Shown: one piece after another, positions 1 through 9,362 of the stretch
Position numbering within the stretch: position 1 is the first letter of the stretch
How the letters are laid out: each line of letters starts with the position of its first letter
Source of the DNA: Halobacillus litoralis
Lineage (GTDB): Bacteria; Bacillota; Bacilli; Bacillales; Halobacillaceae
Assembly (NCBI RefSeq): GCF_009856445.1
Contig: NZ_WMFA01000001.1
Coordinates: forward strand, 1-64,000
Length of the DNA: 64,000 nucleotides
Direction of reading: 5' to 3'
The notes under the pieces: model-generated
Database searches by the model: none
The model's input: the letters and a program-made list of their open reading frames with translations, nothing else
What the model was told of the DNA's origin: nothing
Translations under genes and position numbers: made by a program

Positions 1-68
1 CGCTCGACTTGCATGTATTAGGCACGCCGCCAGCGTTCGTCCTGAGCCAGGATCAAACTCTCCATAAA
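1..68 (-). rRNA. rrs: 16S rRNA, 5' end only
   Basis: The reverse complement carries the universal start of bacterial 16S rRNA, the GAGTTTGATCCTGGCTCAG priming region (positions 42-60), followed by the conserved helix 3 sequence and the AATACATGCAAGTCGA block that runs off the left edge. The mature 5' end is set near 68 by aligning to E. coli numbering. The gene is read away from oriC, as expected for the first rrn operon of a Bacillaceae chromosome. Confidence 0.97.
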
Positions 69-216
69 AGTTAAGTTTGACTTGCTCATTTGCACACCGA
101 ATGTGCTTTGTTTCAAATCTCTTCTACAAAGAAGAAATGTTTTGACGTACTGGTTGGTTCGTTCAGTTTTCAAAGATCAAATGTTTTGTTTGCCGCTTCA
201 AAACAGCGACTTAATT

Positions 217-245
217 AATATATCATGTGTAGTTGTTTTCGTCAA
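217..245 (-). promoter_or_regulatory. rrn promoter P1 (proximal)
   Basis: On the minus strand a -35 box TTGACG (240-245) and a -10 box TATATT (217-222) are separated by exactly 17 bp. This is a near-consensus sigma-A promoter about 140 bp upstream of the 16S start, the usual place for a Bacillus rrn P2-type promoter. Confidence 0.8.
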
Positions 246-311
246 CAACTTTTTTATGATTTATTTTGTTAAGCCGTTGCGGCTTGCCGCTCTCTTAATG
301 CGACAAGTAAT

Positions 312-340
312 AATATATCACGGCATTTTTAATCACGCAA
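312..340 (-). promoter_or_regulatory. rrn promoter P2 (distal)
   Basis: A second minus-strand promoter, TTGCGT (335-340), 17-bp spacer, TATATT (312-317), lies 95 bp upstream of the first. Tandem promoters with identical -10 boxes are typical of Bacillus rRNA operons. Confidence 0.7.
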
Positions 341-511
341 TAGTTTTCTTAAAAAAAGTTACATAATTTCATAGATTGTTTCTTCCATGTAAGATCCCCC
401 GTCCATAGACTGCCAGCAAAGGTACCTGGAAGGAAAGTAACACAATAAGGAAAGTTCTAATCAAAAGGGTTTTTCCGCAAAATAAAAAGGCGAAGCATAA
501 AACTCCCCCTT

Positions 512-775
512 TTAAATAACCCAAAAATGAATAGCTGTTAAAGACAATACTCCAGGAACTCCCAGGATAGCAGATACGATTGCCGTAAAACCATTGATTG
601 GCACATGCAGACCAAATTGGGCTCCGAACAGGTTCACAAAAAACAACAGAATGACAGCGACAATCAGTCTTGTCATAACCTGACCTACAGCCTTCAACGG
701 TTTGGACGGCATACCTACAATCAGCAGTAATGGGATGGCTAGTCCTAAGAGAAGAATGACGAGTACCGGATCCAT
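512..775 (-). CDS. bofA: Pro-sigma-K processing inhibitor BofA
   Basis: This is an 87-residue integral membrane protein of the BofA family. In B. subtilis BofA holds SpoIVFB inactive in a complex with SpoIVFA in the outer forespore membrane until the sigma-G checkpoint is passed. The sequence has an N-terminal membrane segment (about residues 3-21, after MDPV), a GxPxKPLKxVGQ-like loop and a hydrophobic C-terminal half, and matches the usual length. It sits between yaaL and the rrn operon exactly as in B. subtilis. The start ATG at 775 follows a G-rich ribosome binding site that lies inside a hairpin (783-835), so translation may be structured. Confidence 0.93.
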   Translation of the reverse strand: MDPVLVILLLGLAIPLLLIVGMPSKPLKAVGQVMTRLIVAVILLFFVNLFGAQFGLHVPINGFTAIVSAILGVPGVLSLTAIHFWVI

Positions 776-782
776 AAAAAAC

Positions 783-835
783 CCCCTTGTCCAAGAAACT
801 GTTCTATCAACAGTCTATGCTCTTAGACAAGAGGG
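783..835 (-). promoter_or_regulatory. Hairpin overlapping the bofA ribosome binding site
   Basis: On the minus strand an outer stem pairs 826-835 with 783-791 (one bulged base), and an inner hairpin pairs 809-814 with 798-803. The 3' arm contains the G-run that serves as the bofA Shine-Dalgarno and is followed at once by six T residues before the bofA ATG. It could act as an intrinsic terminator after yaaL or as a ribosome-site-masking structure. Which one is not decidable from sequence. Confidence 0.55.
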
Positions 836-847
836 TAGTACATCTAA

Positions 848-1063
848 TTAAGACAACGCATTGATTCCTCTGAATCTAGCTTCCCTTAATAGGTAGAAAT
901 ACTTCGCTTTGACGACGGCTAAATCATTCAAGCCCTCGTCGCTCGGTTCGATGCTCTGTTCAATGATCGTGTTTAACGTTTCCCACTCCCGTTTCAACTC
1001 TTTAATATGAATGAGGAGTTCACGATCCATTTCTTTTTTTATTGTTTTTTTTCTGCCAAACAA
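848..1063 (-). CDS. yaaL: YaaL family protein (DUF2508)
   Basis: This is a 71-residue charged, mostly helical protein of the DUF2508 family, with unknown function. It begins with a lysine and arginine rich segment (FGRKKTIKK) and ends with an LLREARFRGIN motif that is typical of YaaL. It uses a TTG start at 1063 after a strong purine-rich ribosome binding site. It lies 15 bp downstream of recR and upstream of bofA, the order seen in B. subtilis, so it is probably co-transcribed with dnaX-yaaK-recR. I infer the identity from size, motif and synteny. Confidence 0.88.
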   Translation of the reverse strand: MFGRKKTIKKEMDRELLIHIKELKREWETLNTIIEQSIEPSDEGLNDLAVVKAKYFYLLREARFRGINALS

Positions 1064-1078
1064 ACCTTCTCCCCCTCC

Positions 1079-1675
1079 CTAAAGTTCTCTACGTCCTTCA
1101 AGAGCTTTGGACAGGGTCACTTCGTCGGCATATTCAAGATCCCCTCCAACCGGAAGACCATGGGCAATTCTCGTCATACGGATACCAGAAGGTTTCACGA
1201 GACGGGAGATATACATCGCTGTCGCTTCCCCTTCAATATTCGGGTTCGTTGCGAGAATTAATTCTTCAATTCCTTCATCTTTCAACCGGTTGATCAGGCT
1301 TGCTACGTTAATATCTTCAGGGCCGATACCATCCATGGGCGAAATCGCCCCGTGGAGGACGTGATACTTCCCGCTGAATTCTTTCATTTTTTCCATTGCG
1401 ATGACATCCTTCGGATCCTGAACGACACAAATCAACGCTTGGTCTCTCGATTCATCCTGACAAATCGAGCAGGGATCCTGGTCAGTGATATGTCCACATA
1501 TGGAACAATGGGTGAGTTCCCTTTTCGCATTGACCAGTGACTTGGCAAAATCGAGGACATCATCCTCTTCCATCTCTAAAACGAAAAAAGCCAGGCGAAC
1601 AGCCGTCTTCGGTCCGATTCCTGGCAGTTTCGTAAAACTGTCGATCAGTTTTGATATAGGTTCCGGGTAATACAT
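1079..1675 (-). CDS. recR: Recombination mediator protein RecR
   Basis: This 198-residue protein has full RecR length. It shows an N-terminal helix-hairpin-helix ([14 protein letters not shown], about residues 17-30), a C4 zinc finger (CSIC...CSIC, about residues 57-72) and a Toprim domain in the C-terminal half with the [15 protein letters not shown] signature. RecR works with RecO and RecF in loading RecA at gaps. It is 11 bp downstream of yaaK and belongs to the dnaX-yaaK-recR-yaaL unit. Nothing is missing. Confidence 0.98.
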   Translation of the reverse strand: MYYPEPISKLIDSFTKLPGIGPKTAVRLAFFVLEMEEDDVLDFAKSLVNAKRELTHCSICGHITDQDPCSICQDESRDQALICVVQDPKDVIAMEKMKEFSGKYHVLHGAISPMDGIGPEDINVASLINRLKDEGIEELILATNPNIEGEATAMYISRLVKPSGIRMTRIAHGLPVGGDLEYADEVTLSKALEGRREL

Positions 1676-1686
1676 GAAAATTCCTC

Positions 1687-2004
1687 CTAGAACATTCCTC
1701 CAGGCATACCTTTCGTGAATTGTCCCATAGTATCATTCGTTTTATCATCTACTTGCTTCAATACGTCATTCGTAGCTGTAATGATCAAATCCTGCAACAT
1801 TTCCACATCATCTGGATCAACCACTTCTTCATCAATTTCAACATCGGTGATTTCCTTCTTACCGTTGGCTATCACCTTCACCATACCGCCGCCTGCAGAA
1901 GATTCAAAGGTCATTTCATAAAGCTCTTCCTGAGCCTTCATCATTTTCTTCTGCATTTTTTGCATTTGCTTCATCATGTTATTCATGTTTCCTCCACCAC
2001 GCAT
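1687..2004 (-). CDS. yaaK: YbaB/EbfC family nucleoid-associated protein
   Basis: This 105-residue protein begins with the Met-rich [21 protein letters not shown] segment seen in Bacillus YaaK and has the family core with [21 protein letters not shown]. YbaB/EbfC proteins are small dimeric DNA-binding proteins with a tweezer-like fold. They sit between dnaX and recR in most bacteria, as here. The acidic central part ([12 protein letters not shown]) and a C-terminal Gly-Met rich tail are normal for Bacillaceae. Confidence 0.96.
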   Translation of the reverse strand: MRGGGNMNNMMKQMQKMQKKMMKAQEELYEMTFESSAGGGMVKVIANGKKEITDVEIDEEVVDPDDVEMLQDLIITATNDVLKQVDDKTNDTMGQFTKGMPGGMF

Positions 2005-2029
2005 GGAGCATTCCTCCTTTAAATAGCTG

Positions 2030-3757
2030 TTAATCTTGAACTTCTATTAAATCATCTCCGACTAGTTTTCGGGCTTCTGAAACTAAGGGGTCTTCTTCTC
2101 CCGCTTGAGATGGAGCCGTTTCACTTTCTTCCCCTTCTACTCCAGACCCTCCGTCAGATGATTGTTTCTGTTTCCTGACGTATTCCTCCCTGATCTCCTG
2201 CCAGTTCTGTTCAGGAATCGGAATAATTGTCAGCGGCTTGCCAATGAATTCCGTCAGCAATGGCTCAATAGTCTTCTGGTGTTCGGATGCCAAAGAACAA
2301 TGGATATCATAACGGAAGGCAAGCACAAGCGCCTTCGCAGAGGCAGCCCTCGGCTTACTGTTCAAAAGCGTTGCATGTGCCGGAGCGTTCGTCCGCTTCA
2401 AAGCTTCCATAAAGTCCGCCCATCGCCCCTGAACATTTTTGATATCTTCCTTCGATGCTTCGTTCAACACTTGGCGAATACGTTCATAAGGAACATTATA
2501 CCCTTTTTTCCCGGATTTTGCAGGGGCCCGCTTTTTCGGTGCCGCCTGTGGTTGTGGTGCTGCACTCACCCCTTTTTCTTTCAGGGTGGCAAGCTCCTTT
2601 TCAAGGCCTTCAATCTTTCTTGCCAGCTGATCTACGGCTTCTGATTGAACAGGTTTTCCCTGGGCAGGTCCTGCCTGAACTTCCACCATATTCAGCATAG
2701 CAATTTCGATGAATACCTTCGGGCTTGTCGTCCATTTCATTTCCTGCTGACAACGATTTAGTTCACGGATTGCCTGCTGAATCCACACAGGAGACAATTC
2801 GCCTGATAAATTTCTGAAAGCTTCATCAGGAATTGCTCTTTCCAAATTATGTTCAAGGTCCGGCGCACTCTGGAATAAAAGCAGATCTCTCAAATAATAG
2901 ATCAGATCGAAAACAAAGCGACCGGGATCTTTTCCTTCTTGAATCAAGTCATCCACCGCTTCAAGAGCTGCTCTTGCATCCTGGTTATGAAGGGACTGCA
3001 AAACTGCTGTGAGTTTGCTTTGAGAAACGGAACCCGTCACCGCAAGAACGTCTTCAATGGTTACTTCATCATCACTGTAGGAAATCGCCTGATCAAGAAG
3101 ACTAAGCGCATCACGCATTCCACCTTCTGCTGTGAGCGCTACAATTTCCAGTGCTTCTCTTGCAATCGCGATGTCTTCAATCGAAGTGATTTTCTCCATC
3201 CGTTCAACCATTGCTTTTTGCGAGATCCGCTTAAAGTCGAATCTTTGACATCTGGATATAATCGTCAATGGAATTTTATGAGGCTCCGTCGTTGCCAATA
3301 TGAATATGACGTGCTTCGGAGGTTCTTCCAATGTTTTCAATAAGGCGTTGAAAGCCCCCATAGAAAGCATGTGGACCTCATCAATGATGTACACCTTGTA
3401 AGGCACCGCACTGGGAGCATATTTTACCTTGTCCCGAATTTCCCTGATTTGCTCGACGCCGTTGTTCGAAGCGGCATCAATTTCGATGACATCGGATATC
3501 GATCCATCCTGAATACCCAGGCACGCATCACACTCGTTACACGGTTCCTTCACAGGGGAACGCTCGCAGTTGACGGCTTTGGCGAAAATTTTGGCAGCAC
3601 TCGTTTTCCCCGTCCCTCTCGGTCCAGAGAATAAATACGCATGCGAAAATTTATTCTGCTCAATCGCATTCTGCAGTGTCCGTGTAATATGCGTTTGTCC
3701 GACGACTCCTTCAAAATTTCGCGGGCGCCATACGCGATATAAAGCCTGATAGCTCAT
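2030..3757 (-). CDS. dnaX: DNA polymerase III subunits gamma/tau
   Basis: This 575-residue AAA+ clamp-loader subunit matches the Bacillus DnaX length. It has a Walker A motif ([12 protein letters not shown], about residues 42-53), the Cys-rich zinc module (residues about 62-78, CNECDAC), the DEVHML Walker B and sensor motif [10 protein letters not shown]. The C-terminal tau region is Pro, Ala and Lys rich and ends in an acidic tail. The start is the ATG at 3757 ([12 protein letters not shown]), preceded by AAGGGAGA. A longer upstream reading has no ribosome binding site. It opens the dnaX-yaaK-recR operon, downstream of the SRP RNA. Confidence 0.97.
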   Translation of the reverse strand: MSYQALYRVWRPRNFEGVVGQTHITRTLQNAIEQNKFSHAYLFSGPRGTGKTSAAKIFAKAVNCERSPVKEPCNECDACLGIQDGSISDVIEIDAASNNGVEQIREIRDKVKYAPSAVPYKVYIIDEVHMLSMGAFNALLKTLEEPPKHVIFILATTEPHKIPLTIISRCQRFDFKRISQKAMVERMEKITSIEDIAIAREALEIVALTAEGGMRDALSLLDQAISYSDDEVTIEDVLAVTGSVSQSKLTAVLQSLHNQDARAALEAVDDLIQEGKDPGRFVFDLIYYLRDLLLFQSAPDLEHNLERAIPDEAFRNLSGELSPVWIQQAIRELNRCQQEMKWTTSPKVFIEIAMLNMVEVQAGPAQGKPVQSEAVDQLARKIEGLEKELATLKEKGVSAAPQPQAAPKKRAPAKSGKKGYNVPYERIRQVLNEASKEDIKNVQGRWADFMEALKRTNAPAHATLLNSKPRAASAKALVLAFRYDIHCSLASEHQKTIEPLLTEFIGKPLTIIPIPEQNWQEIREEYVRKQKQSSDGGSGVEGEESETAPSQAGEEDPLVSEARKLVGDDLIEVQD

Positions 3758-3833
3758 AAAACCGTTCTCCCTTAATAGTCTCCTCCTCATTATACCTGAT
3801 TCAAGGTTGTGATGTGAACCTTCGAAAACCGGT

Positions 3834-3873
3834 ATAAAAAAAGAGCTGCTATGAAAGGATCATAGCAGCTCTT
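3834..3873 (-). terminator. Terminator of the SRP RNA gene
   Basis: A perfect 12-bp inverted repeat (AGAGCTGCTATG at 3842-3853 and its complement at 3861-3872) is followed on the minus strand by a T-run. It lies directly after the SRP RNA and before dnaX. Confidence 0.85.
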
Positions 3874-3890
3874 TGAGCTTTCTTATGTAA

Positions 3891-4160
3891 TGCCGTGCAC
3901 CCATCTTCGATGATGTGGCCCTAAGCGTTACTTATGGTTGTGGCTCGACCCAGGCACTCCCACGGCACACGGGAGAGACAGCTTACTGCTGCTTCCTTCC
4001 GGACCTGACAGGATTCACTGTTTCCCGTTGCGCAGGACCTGGGTGTCAACACCACTCACATAAGGCAGACCTTAAGGCCGCACCACCTCGGATGGGGATT
4101 CGGCCTCGCTATAGCGGATTGCGAGTACAGGGCACCGCTACCTCCCCGCTTAGCACGGCA
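3891..4160 (-). ncRNA. scr: Signal recognition particle RNA (large Bacillus type)
   Basis: The minus strand gives the conserved SRP Alu-domain start (GTGCTAAGCGGGGAGGTAGC and a CCCTGTA loop) and the S-domain apex with GTCAGGTCCGGAAGGAAGCA, the Ffh-binding symmetric loop and GGAA tetraloop. The 5' and 3' ends pair (GCCGTGC with GCACGGC). The length of about 270 nt is the long form with an Alu domain, found in Bacillus. It sits between tadA and dnaX as in B. subtilis. The ends are estimated from the terminal pairing. Confidence 0.96.
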
Positions 4161-4208
4161 TTAACAAGTATAGCGAGTTTTCGAGAAAAATGCAATGATA
4201 AAACACTG

Positions 4209-4730
<522 letters not shown>

Positions 4731-4772
4731 CTATCTCATACATTATTAAAGATGAGAAAGGAGCGAATCCAT

Positions 4773-6059
4773 ATGCAAATCCACGTCGTTCAAGAAGGAG
4801 ATTCGGTATTCTCCATTGCCGGTCTTTATGATAGTACGCCAAATGCCATTATCGAAGCAAATGAACTGGAGACCCCGGGTGACCTTGTCATCGGTCAAGC
4901 TCTCGTTATACCGATTGTCGGCCAATTTTATTTTGTCCAGCAGGGGGACAGCTTATATTCCATTGCCCAAAAGTTCAATACCACCGCCGAAAAGCTGGCC
5001 CAGGTAAATGGCCTTCAAGTCGGCGCCCCTCTTTCTGTTGGCTTACGCCTCTATATTCCAGATGAGCCGCCAAGACCGATTACAGCCAATGCTTATATAG
5101 AGCCCTATGGCGGGGAAGTCTCCGAAACGCTTCGTGCTTCTGCTGAAAACAGGGCAGGATCACTGACCTATCTGGCTCCATTCAGTTATGAAATTCAGGA
5201 AGACGCTTCGTTAAAAGCACCGCCTCTTGATAATTTCAAAGAGATCGCTCAACAGAATGATACGGCTCTTATGATGGTTGTTACAAACCTTTCGGAAGAT
5301 GGATTCAGTGCTGAATTAGGCAGGAAGATTCTTTCCGATGAAGCGCTGCAGGATAAATTGCTCGACAACATTATTCAAACAACCAAGCAAGTAGGTTTTA
5401 AAGATGTCCACTTTGATATGGAGTTTCTCCCTCCTGAAATGAAAGAGAACTACAACCAGTTTTTGAGAAAAGCAAAACAGCGGTTGGCGGCGGAAGGATT
5501 GCTCATTTCCACTGCCCTTGCTCCTAAAACGAGTGCCGATCAAAAAGGAGCCTGGTACGAGGCCCATGACTACAAAGCCCACGGAGAAATTGTAGATTTC
5601 GTGGTTTTAATGACTTATGAATGGGGATACAGCGGTGGTCCCCCACGTGCCGTATCTCCAATCGGTCCGGTCACCGAAGTAGTGGACTATGCATTGTCGG
5701 AAATGCCGGCGGAAAAAATCCTTCTCGGTCAAAATTTATATGGATATGATTGGACCCTTCCTTACGAGCCAGGTGGAGAGTTTGCTAAGGCAATTAGTCC
5801 ACAGCAGGCCATTCAAATTGCGAGAGAAAACAACGTACCGATTTCCTATGACCAGGAGGAACAGGCCCCTTACTTCACCTATACCGATAACGCCGGAAAG
5901 AAACACGAAGTATGGTTTGAAGATGCCCGCTCCATCCAACGGAAATTCGACTTAATCAAAAATCGCGGTCTTCTTGGAATCAGCTATTGGAAACTGGGGC
6001 TTTCCTTCCCTCAAAACTGGGTGCTGCTCGATGGACAATTCAGTATTGATAAGAAATAA
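4773..6059 (+). CDS. yaaH: Spore cortex N-acetylglucosaminidase with two LysM domains (SleL/YaaH)
   Basis: This is a 428-residue protein with two N-terminal LysM repeats (about residues 2-46 and 50-95) and a C-terminal glycoside hydrolase family 18 domain. The GH18 active-site strand reads VHFDMEFLPP near residues 208-217, with a Glu in the catalytic place. Family members such as SleL and YaaH degrade spore cortex muropeptides during germination. The start ATG at 4773 follows GAAAGGAG. A reading begun further upstream overlaps tadA and has no ribosome site. It is divergent from tadA. Confidence 0.95.
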   Translation: MQIHVVQEGDSVFSIAGLYDSTPNAIIEANELETPGDLVIGQALVIPIVGQFYFVQQGDSLYSIAQKFNTTAEKLAQVNGLQVGAPLSVGLRLYIPDEPPRPITANAYIEPYGGEVSETLRASAENRAGSLTYLAPFSYEIQEDASLKAPPLDNFKEIAQQNDTALMMVVTNLSEDGFSAELGRKILSDEALQDKLLDNIIQTTKQVGFKDVHFDMEFLPPEMKENYNQFLRKAKQRLAAEGLLISTALAPKTSADQKGAWYEAHDYKAHGEIVDFVVLMTYEWGYSGGPPRAVSPIGPVTEVVDYALSEMPAEKILLGQNLYGYDWTLPYEPGGEFAKAISPQQAIQIARENNVPISYDQEEQAPYFTYTDNAGKKHEVWFEDARSIQRKFDLIKNRGLLGISYWKLGLSFPQNWVLLDGQFSIDKK

Positions 6060-6100
6060 AAAATACTTTTGCCTGTAGGTACACCAGGTAAACTATAAAA

Positions 6101-6140
6101 CAGTCGCTTACCGTTGAGATGTAAGTGACTATTCTTTTTT
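6101..6140. terminator. Terminator after yaaH, shared with the DUF3891 gene
   Basis: An imperfect stem (AGTCGCTTAC near 6102 with GTAAGTGACT near 6121) is followed on the plus strand by ATTCTTTTTT. It overlaps the 3' end of the convergent DUF3891 gene and may serve both. Confidence 0.65.
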
Positions 6141-6896
6141 CACAAAAGTAACCACGTGCGTTTTTATTTCTGTGTCGTGAAACGCTTGAGACAGACCTTT
6201 TTCTTTAATCTCTATTTTTGACACGGGACGATAAGGAATTTCTATACTGAATGGCTTCTCAAATGGAAAAGGATCAACGGAAACATTTTCATCATCGATC
6301 CAATGGGCAGCCATACCAGCGGGGGCGAAATCAAAAGATTGTCTGAAACCGCCTTTGAACCATGAAACTTCCTCTTTTTTTGGTGTACCAGCTTCCTGCA
6401 TGCATACGTAAAGGGACAAATCATCACAAAATTGCAACCGGCGAAAATGAAGGTCATAGATATCATAGGGAATGTCCATTTCCATTGCTTCGAACAGATC
6501 TTGCTGGCGCGTTTTTTCTTCAGCTAAAAACGTCTGTACAGCGGAATCATTGTCATCCTTGGAAAAGAAGGACGCATAGTGCATACTGCAGAGCATACCC
6601 GCATACAAAGAGCGGTCGGCCACCTCTTTAATCCCACGCTGATAAGCCTGCAATTTTCTCTCTAACGGATAATCGACGAATGTATAAGGACGTTGCTTTT
6701 CTTCATTCCACTCTGGTTGATCATCCAGTGGAATCCAGGCTCTGTCATGCTGGGCAATTGCCCAATCCGCTTCTTCTCTCAATTTTGAGCGTAATAAAAA
6801 ATTGTTCTTCCAATGAGCGACGATCTGAGCTGATATCTTGGCGTGCTCATGCTGAGGAATCATGTGAAACTGGTTTTCTTTTTCAATGACAATCAT
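6129..6896 (-). CDS. DUF3891 family protein
   Basis: This 255-residue soluble protein matches the DUF3891 family by its N-terminal IPQHEHAKISAQIVAHW segment, the HDRAW motif and the LYAGMLCSMHYASFF segment. Conserved His and Asp residues suggest a helical, HD-like metal-binding fold, but no function is established for the family. The ATG at 6896 follows AAGGAGGAGG. It stands alone, convergent with yaaH. The family assignment rests on recalled motifs, and a profile search would confirm it. Confidence 0.8.
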   Translation of the reverse strand: MIVIEKENQFHMIPQHEHAKISAQIVAHWKNNFLLRSKLREEADWAIAQHDRAWIPLDDQPEWNEEKQRPYTFVDYPLERKLQAYQRGIKEVADRSLYAGMLCSMHYASFFSKDDNDSAVQTFLAEEKTRQQDLFEAMEMDIPYDIYDLHFRRLQFCDDLSLYVCMQEAGTPKKEEVSWFKGGFRQSFDFAPAGMAAHWIDDENVSVDPFPFEKPFSIEIPYRPVSKIEIKEKGLSQAFHDTEIKTHVVTFVKKE

Positions 6897-7405
6897 CGTG
6901 TGGTCCTCCTCCTTGTATACGTATGCGTGTATGTAATATAGAACGATCTATAGTCTTCCCTTCATTATATAGGAAGTTTCTTCTCCTCTCTACAATAGCA
7001 CGTTACAAAATGATCACTGTTTTGGTAATCCTTACTCAACAATGAGGCCGGGTTGTGGAAGACTCAGTTTCGATACTTTTGTGAGAGTTTAGGGCTCCGG
7101 AGTTCTCGAAACCCCTCTACCAGTAACCTGCCGAGTTTGTAATAAATCCTTTTTCACGTACGTTGTTATAGATTCGTGTTAACCATAGATCCTGCGCTAA
7201 TAAGGTGTGAGAACAGGGTCTGGGAACGTCCGCATGAAAAGCGAATGGGGACAAGAATGTGTATGTTTTTCTACTGACTGTTCCAATGCACTGCAAATCG
7301 TCATCTCCCTGACCCCGTATCCACGGCCAGGTATGGTCATTCAATATTGCTTAAAAGAAGAAAAAGGCCATGGGGAGAAGGTTCCCTCATGGCCTGTCTG
7401 TTTAT
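6897..7405. other. Intergenic region with a remnant of the palindromic repeat
   Basis: No credible gene is seen here. Positions 7060-7075 match the terminal inverted repeat of the element at 14984-15298 with one mismatch, and 7101-7110 resembles its opposite end (TTCTCGAAAC). This looks like an internally deleted copy. A hairpin at 7366-7395 (GGCCATG...CATGGCC) followed on the minus strand by a T-run is the terminator of the PfpI-like gene. Confidence 0.55.
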
Positions 7406-7918
7406 TTATTTCAAGAGTTTTAATGCTTCACGGTTGAAGGCTGGAATGTCATCGGGCTGGCGACTTGTGACCAGCTGGTCCTGACAAACGACAACTTCTT
7501 TATCCTGATAATTAACTCCTGCATATTCCATGTCAACGGAAATGGATTTGAATCCGGTCGCCGTGCGCCCTTCAAGAGTTTTAGCTGTGATCAACAGTTG
7601 AGGGCCATGGCAGATGGCGAAGACCGGTTTCTTTTCATCCATGAAATGCTTCGCGAAAGAAACGAATTTCTCATCTCCGCGCAGGATATCGGGTGAAAAG
7701 CCACCTGGGATGAACAATGCATCAAAGTCTTCAGGTTTTACATCGTCGATGGATGTATCAATTTTAACGGAAGCTTCCCCTTGTTTACCTTCCACTTCTT
7801 TGCCCACTTCCCATTCAATGGTGGTCACTTCATGACCTTCATTTGAGAACGCCTCTGCCGGTTGTGTATATTCTACATCTTCAAACATGGACGTCATCAC
7901 ACAAGCAATCTTACTCAT
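7406..7918 (-). CDS. PfpI/DJ-1 family glutamine-amidotransferase-like protein
   Basis: This 170-residue protein of the DJ-1/PfpI superfamily has the nucleophile elbow AICHGPQLLI (Cys at about residue 105) and the upstream Glu in a IPGGFSPD segment. The family includes general stress proteins YfkM and YraA and the Pfp protease or deglycase enzymes. The substrate is not predictable. The start ATG at 7918 (MSKIACVM) has AAGGAGATGATGT upstream, while longer readings lack a site. It is followed by a good terminator and lies downstream of the N-hydroxylase gene, 94 bp apart on the same strand. Confidence 0.9.
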   Translation of the reverse strand: MSKIACVMTSMFEDVEYTQPAEAFSNEGHEVTTIEWEVGKEVEGKQGEASVKIDTSIDDVKPEDFDALFIPGGFSPDILRGDEKFVSFAKHFMDEKKPVFAICHGPQLLITAKTLEGRTATGFKSISVDMEYAGVNYQDKEVVVCQDQLVTSRQPDDIPAFNREALKLLK

Positions 7919-8012
7919 ATCTACATCATCTCCTTGAATGTATGGGTTGAATTTGAACACATAAGCTATCTTCCCCTGTGAGATGATTTTAAACCTTATT
8001 TCCACTTAATGG

Positions 8013-9332
8013 TTATTGAAAGTCCTTCATGGAAAACTGTTGGAAAGTTGTATCCGACTGGTTTCGATACACTTCACGGCCTGCAATCGTGTTGATAATA
8101 TGAACATTCCGATGCACGGATAATCCTAAATTGGTAGCGCCTGCTCCGTGTGAGTGGACAAGGTTGGTCAACGTAAAGAAATGATGACTACGACCATCGT
8201 TGAAGATCAGCTGATAATCGCGCGATACTTTATACATTCCTTCTTCTTCCCATTCAATTTTTTCTTTGAAACGCTTCTTGAACCAGTCAGGGAAATGAGG
8301 TTTATACCCGGTGGCCAGCACAACTTTTTCCGTTGAATACGTGTATTCAACTTCTTCCTGCCACTGTTTACAGTGAAGATAGTATCCATTCTCTTTCGCC
8401 TCAATTCCGGTAATTTCCGTCATTGGTTGAATGAGAACACGACTATCCTCCATCCCGGCTGTGCGATGATAGAGCTTCGAATATAACCTCGTGAGTGTAT
8501 CCGGATCAATTCCTTTTCGAAGCGGCCCAAGCGTATCGAGGGCGTCTTTCCGTTGTTGTAGGCTCAAGGCATGAAAGTAATCGACGAATTCCGGTGTGAA
8601 CATTTCCTGCGCAAACTTAGCCGTATCCAATTGAAAAAGCCCTCCGGATCTAGTGAAGAGGCTCAGTTTCATATCCGACTGTCTGTCTTGCTCTTCTAAT
8701 AAATCCAAAAAAACTTCCAAAGCACTCTGCCCCGAGCCGACGATGGTCACATGTTTCGCTTTCAATAAATGATCTTTTTCAAAAAGATAGCGACTCGTAT
8801 GCATTACGTCTTCGTTCGGTAACCGGTCCATCCCGTCTAAGATTAATGGTTCACTTCCTGTCCCCATGACAATGTGCCTGGCTTGATAATACCTTTCTTC
8901 CCCGGTGGCCGTTTCTTTTACTACCACTTCATAGTGGGGGAGATCCGCATCCTTATGGTCGATAACGTCAACGACAGTATGGCCGAAAACCAGGCCATCC
9001 AACTGCTTGGCCACCCACTGCATGTAATGGTTGTATTCTTGACGCGGAATTTCAAAATGACGATGGAAGAAGAAAGGGAACATGCGGTCATGTTCATGCA
9101 AATAATTCATAAAGGTATAAGGGCTTTTCGGATCCGCGAACGAGACAAGGTCTGCTAAAAAAGGAACCTGAAGATCCATCGTTTCAATCAGCATTCCTGG
9201 GTGCCAGACAAACTCAGGAGTCTTGTCGAAGAAGACAGCATCCAAATCATCGGTCTGGTCGATCAATGCGGCCATCCCTAAGTTATAAGGACCGATTCCG
9301 ACCCCGATGACATCATATATTTCTTTTTCCAT
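8013..9332 (-). CDS. L-lysine/L-ornithine N-monooxygenase family protein
   Basis: This 439-residue flavin-dependent N-hydroxylating monooxygenase belongs to the SidA/IucD/PvdA family, which makes N-hydroxylysine or N-hydroxyornithine for hydroxamate siderophores. An FAD motif GVGIGPYNLGMAAL (residues about 10-23) and an NADPH motif VGSGQSALEVF (about 204-214) are visible, as is the family ATGYKPH segment. The ATG at 9332 has AAGGA upstream, while an earlier in-frame TTG is less likely. No siderophore synthetase or iron transporter gene is adjacent, so the product is unclear. The gap to the upstream permease gene is about 30 bp, so the two may be co-transcribed. Confidence 0.9.
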   Translation of the reverse strand: MEKEIYDVIGVGIGPYNLGMAALIDQTDDLDAVFFDKTPEFVWHPGMLIETMDLQVPFLADLVSFADPKSPYTFMNYLHEHDRMFPFFFHRHFEIPRQEYNHYMQWVAKQLDGLVFGHTVVDVIDHKDADLPHYEVVVKETATGEERYYQARHIVMGTGSEPLILDGMDRLPNEDVMHTSRYLFEKDHLLKAKHVTIVGSGQSALEVFLDLLEEQDRQSDMKLSLFTRSGGLFQLDTAKFAQEMFTPEFVDYFHALSLQQRKDALDTLGPLRKGIDPDTLTRLYSKLYHRTAGMEDSRVLIQPMTEITGIEAKENGYYLHCKQWQEEVEYTYSTEKVVLATGYKPHFPDWFKKRFKEKIEWEEEGMYKVSRDYQLIFNDGRSHHFFTLTNLVHSHGAGATNLGLSVHRNVHIINTIAGREVYRNQSDTTFQQFSMKDFQ

Positions 9333-9362
9333 TCCATCACTTCCTTGTACCTTCAATTTTCC

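Larger units (their letters stand above)
69..511 (-). other. rRNA leader and bofA-rrn spacer, no gene
   Basis: This spacer holds the tandem rRNA promoters and the 16S leader. The leader includes the CTTTGAAAACTGAAC block (minus strand, near 160-175) that is common in Bacillus rRNA leaders as part of the antitermination and processing region. Short reading frames here have no ribosome binding site and look spurious. From about 369 to 511 I see no feature beyond the bofA 3' flank. Confidence 0.6.

Noticed and set aside
2162-2644. 160-residue plus-strand frame opposite dnaX
   Set aside because: Antisense shadow of dnaX coding sequence with no ribosome site.
7117-7344. 75-residue reading frame on the minus strand
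   Set aside because: No ribosome site or family features; it lies over the repeat remnant and adjoining spacer.
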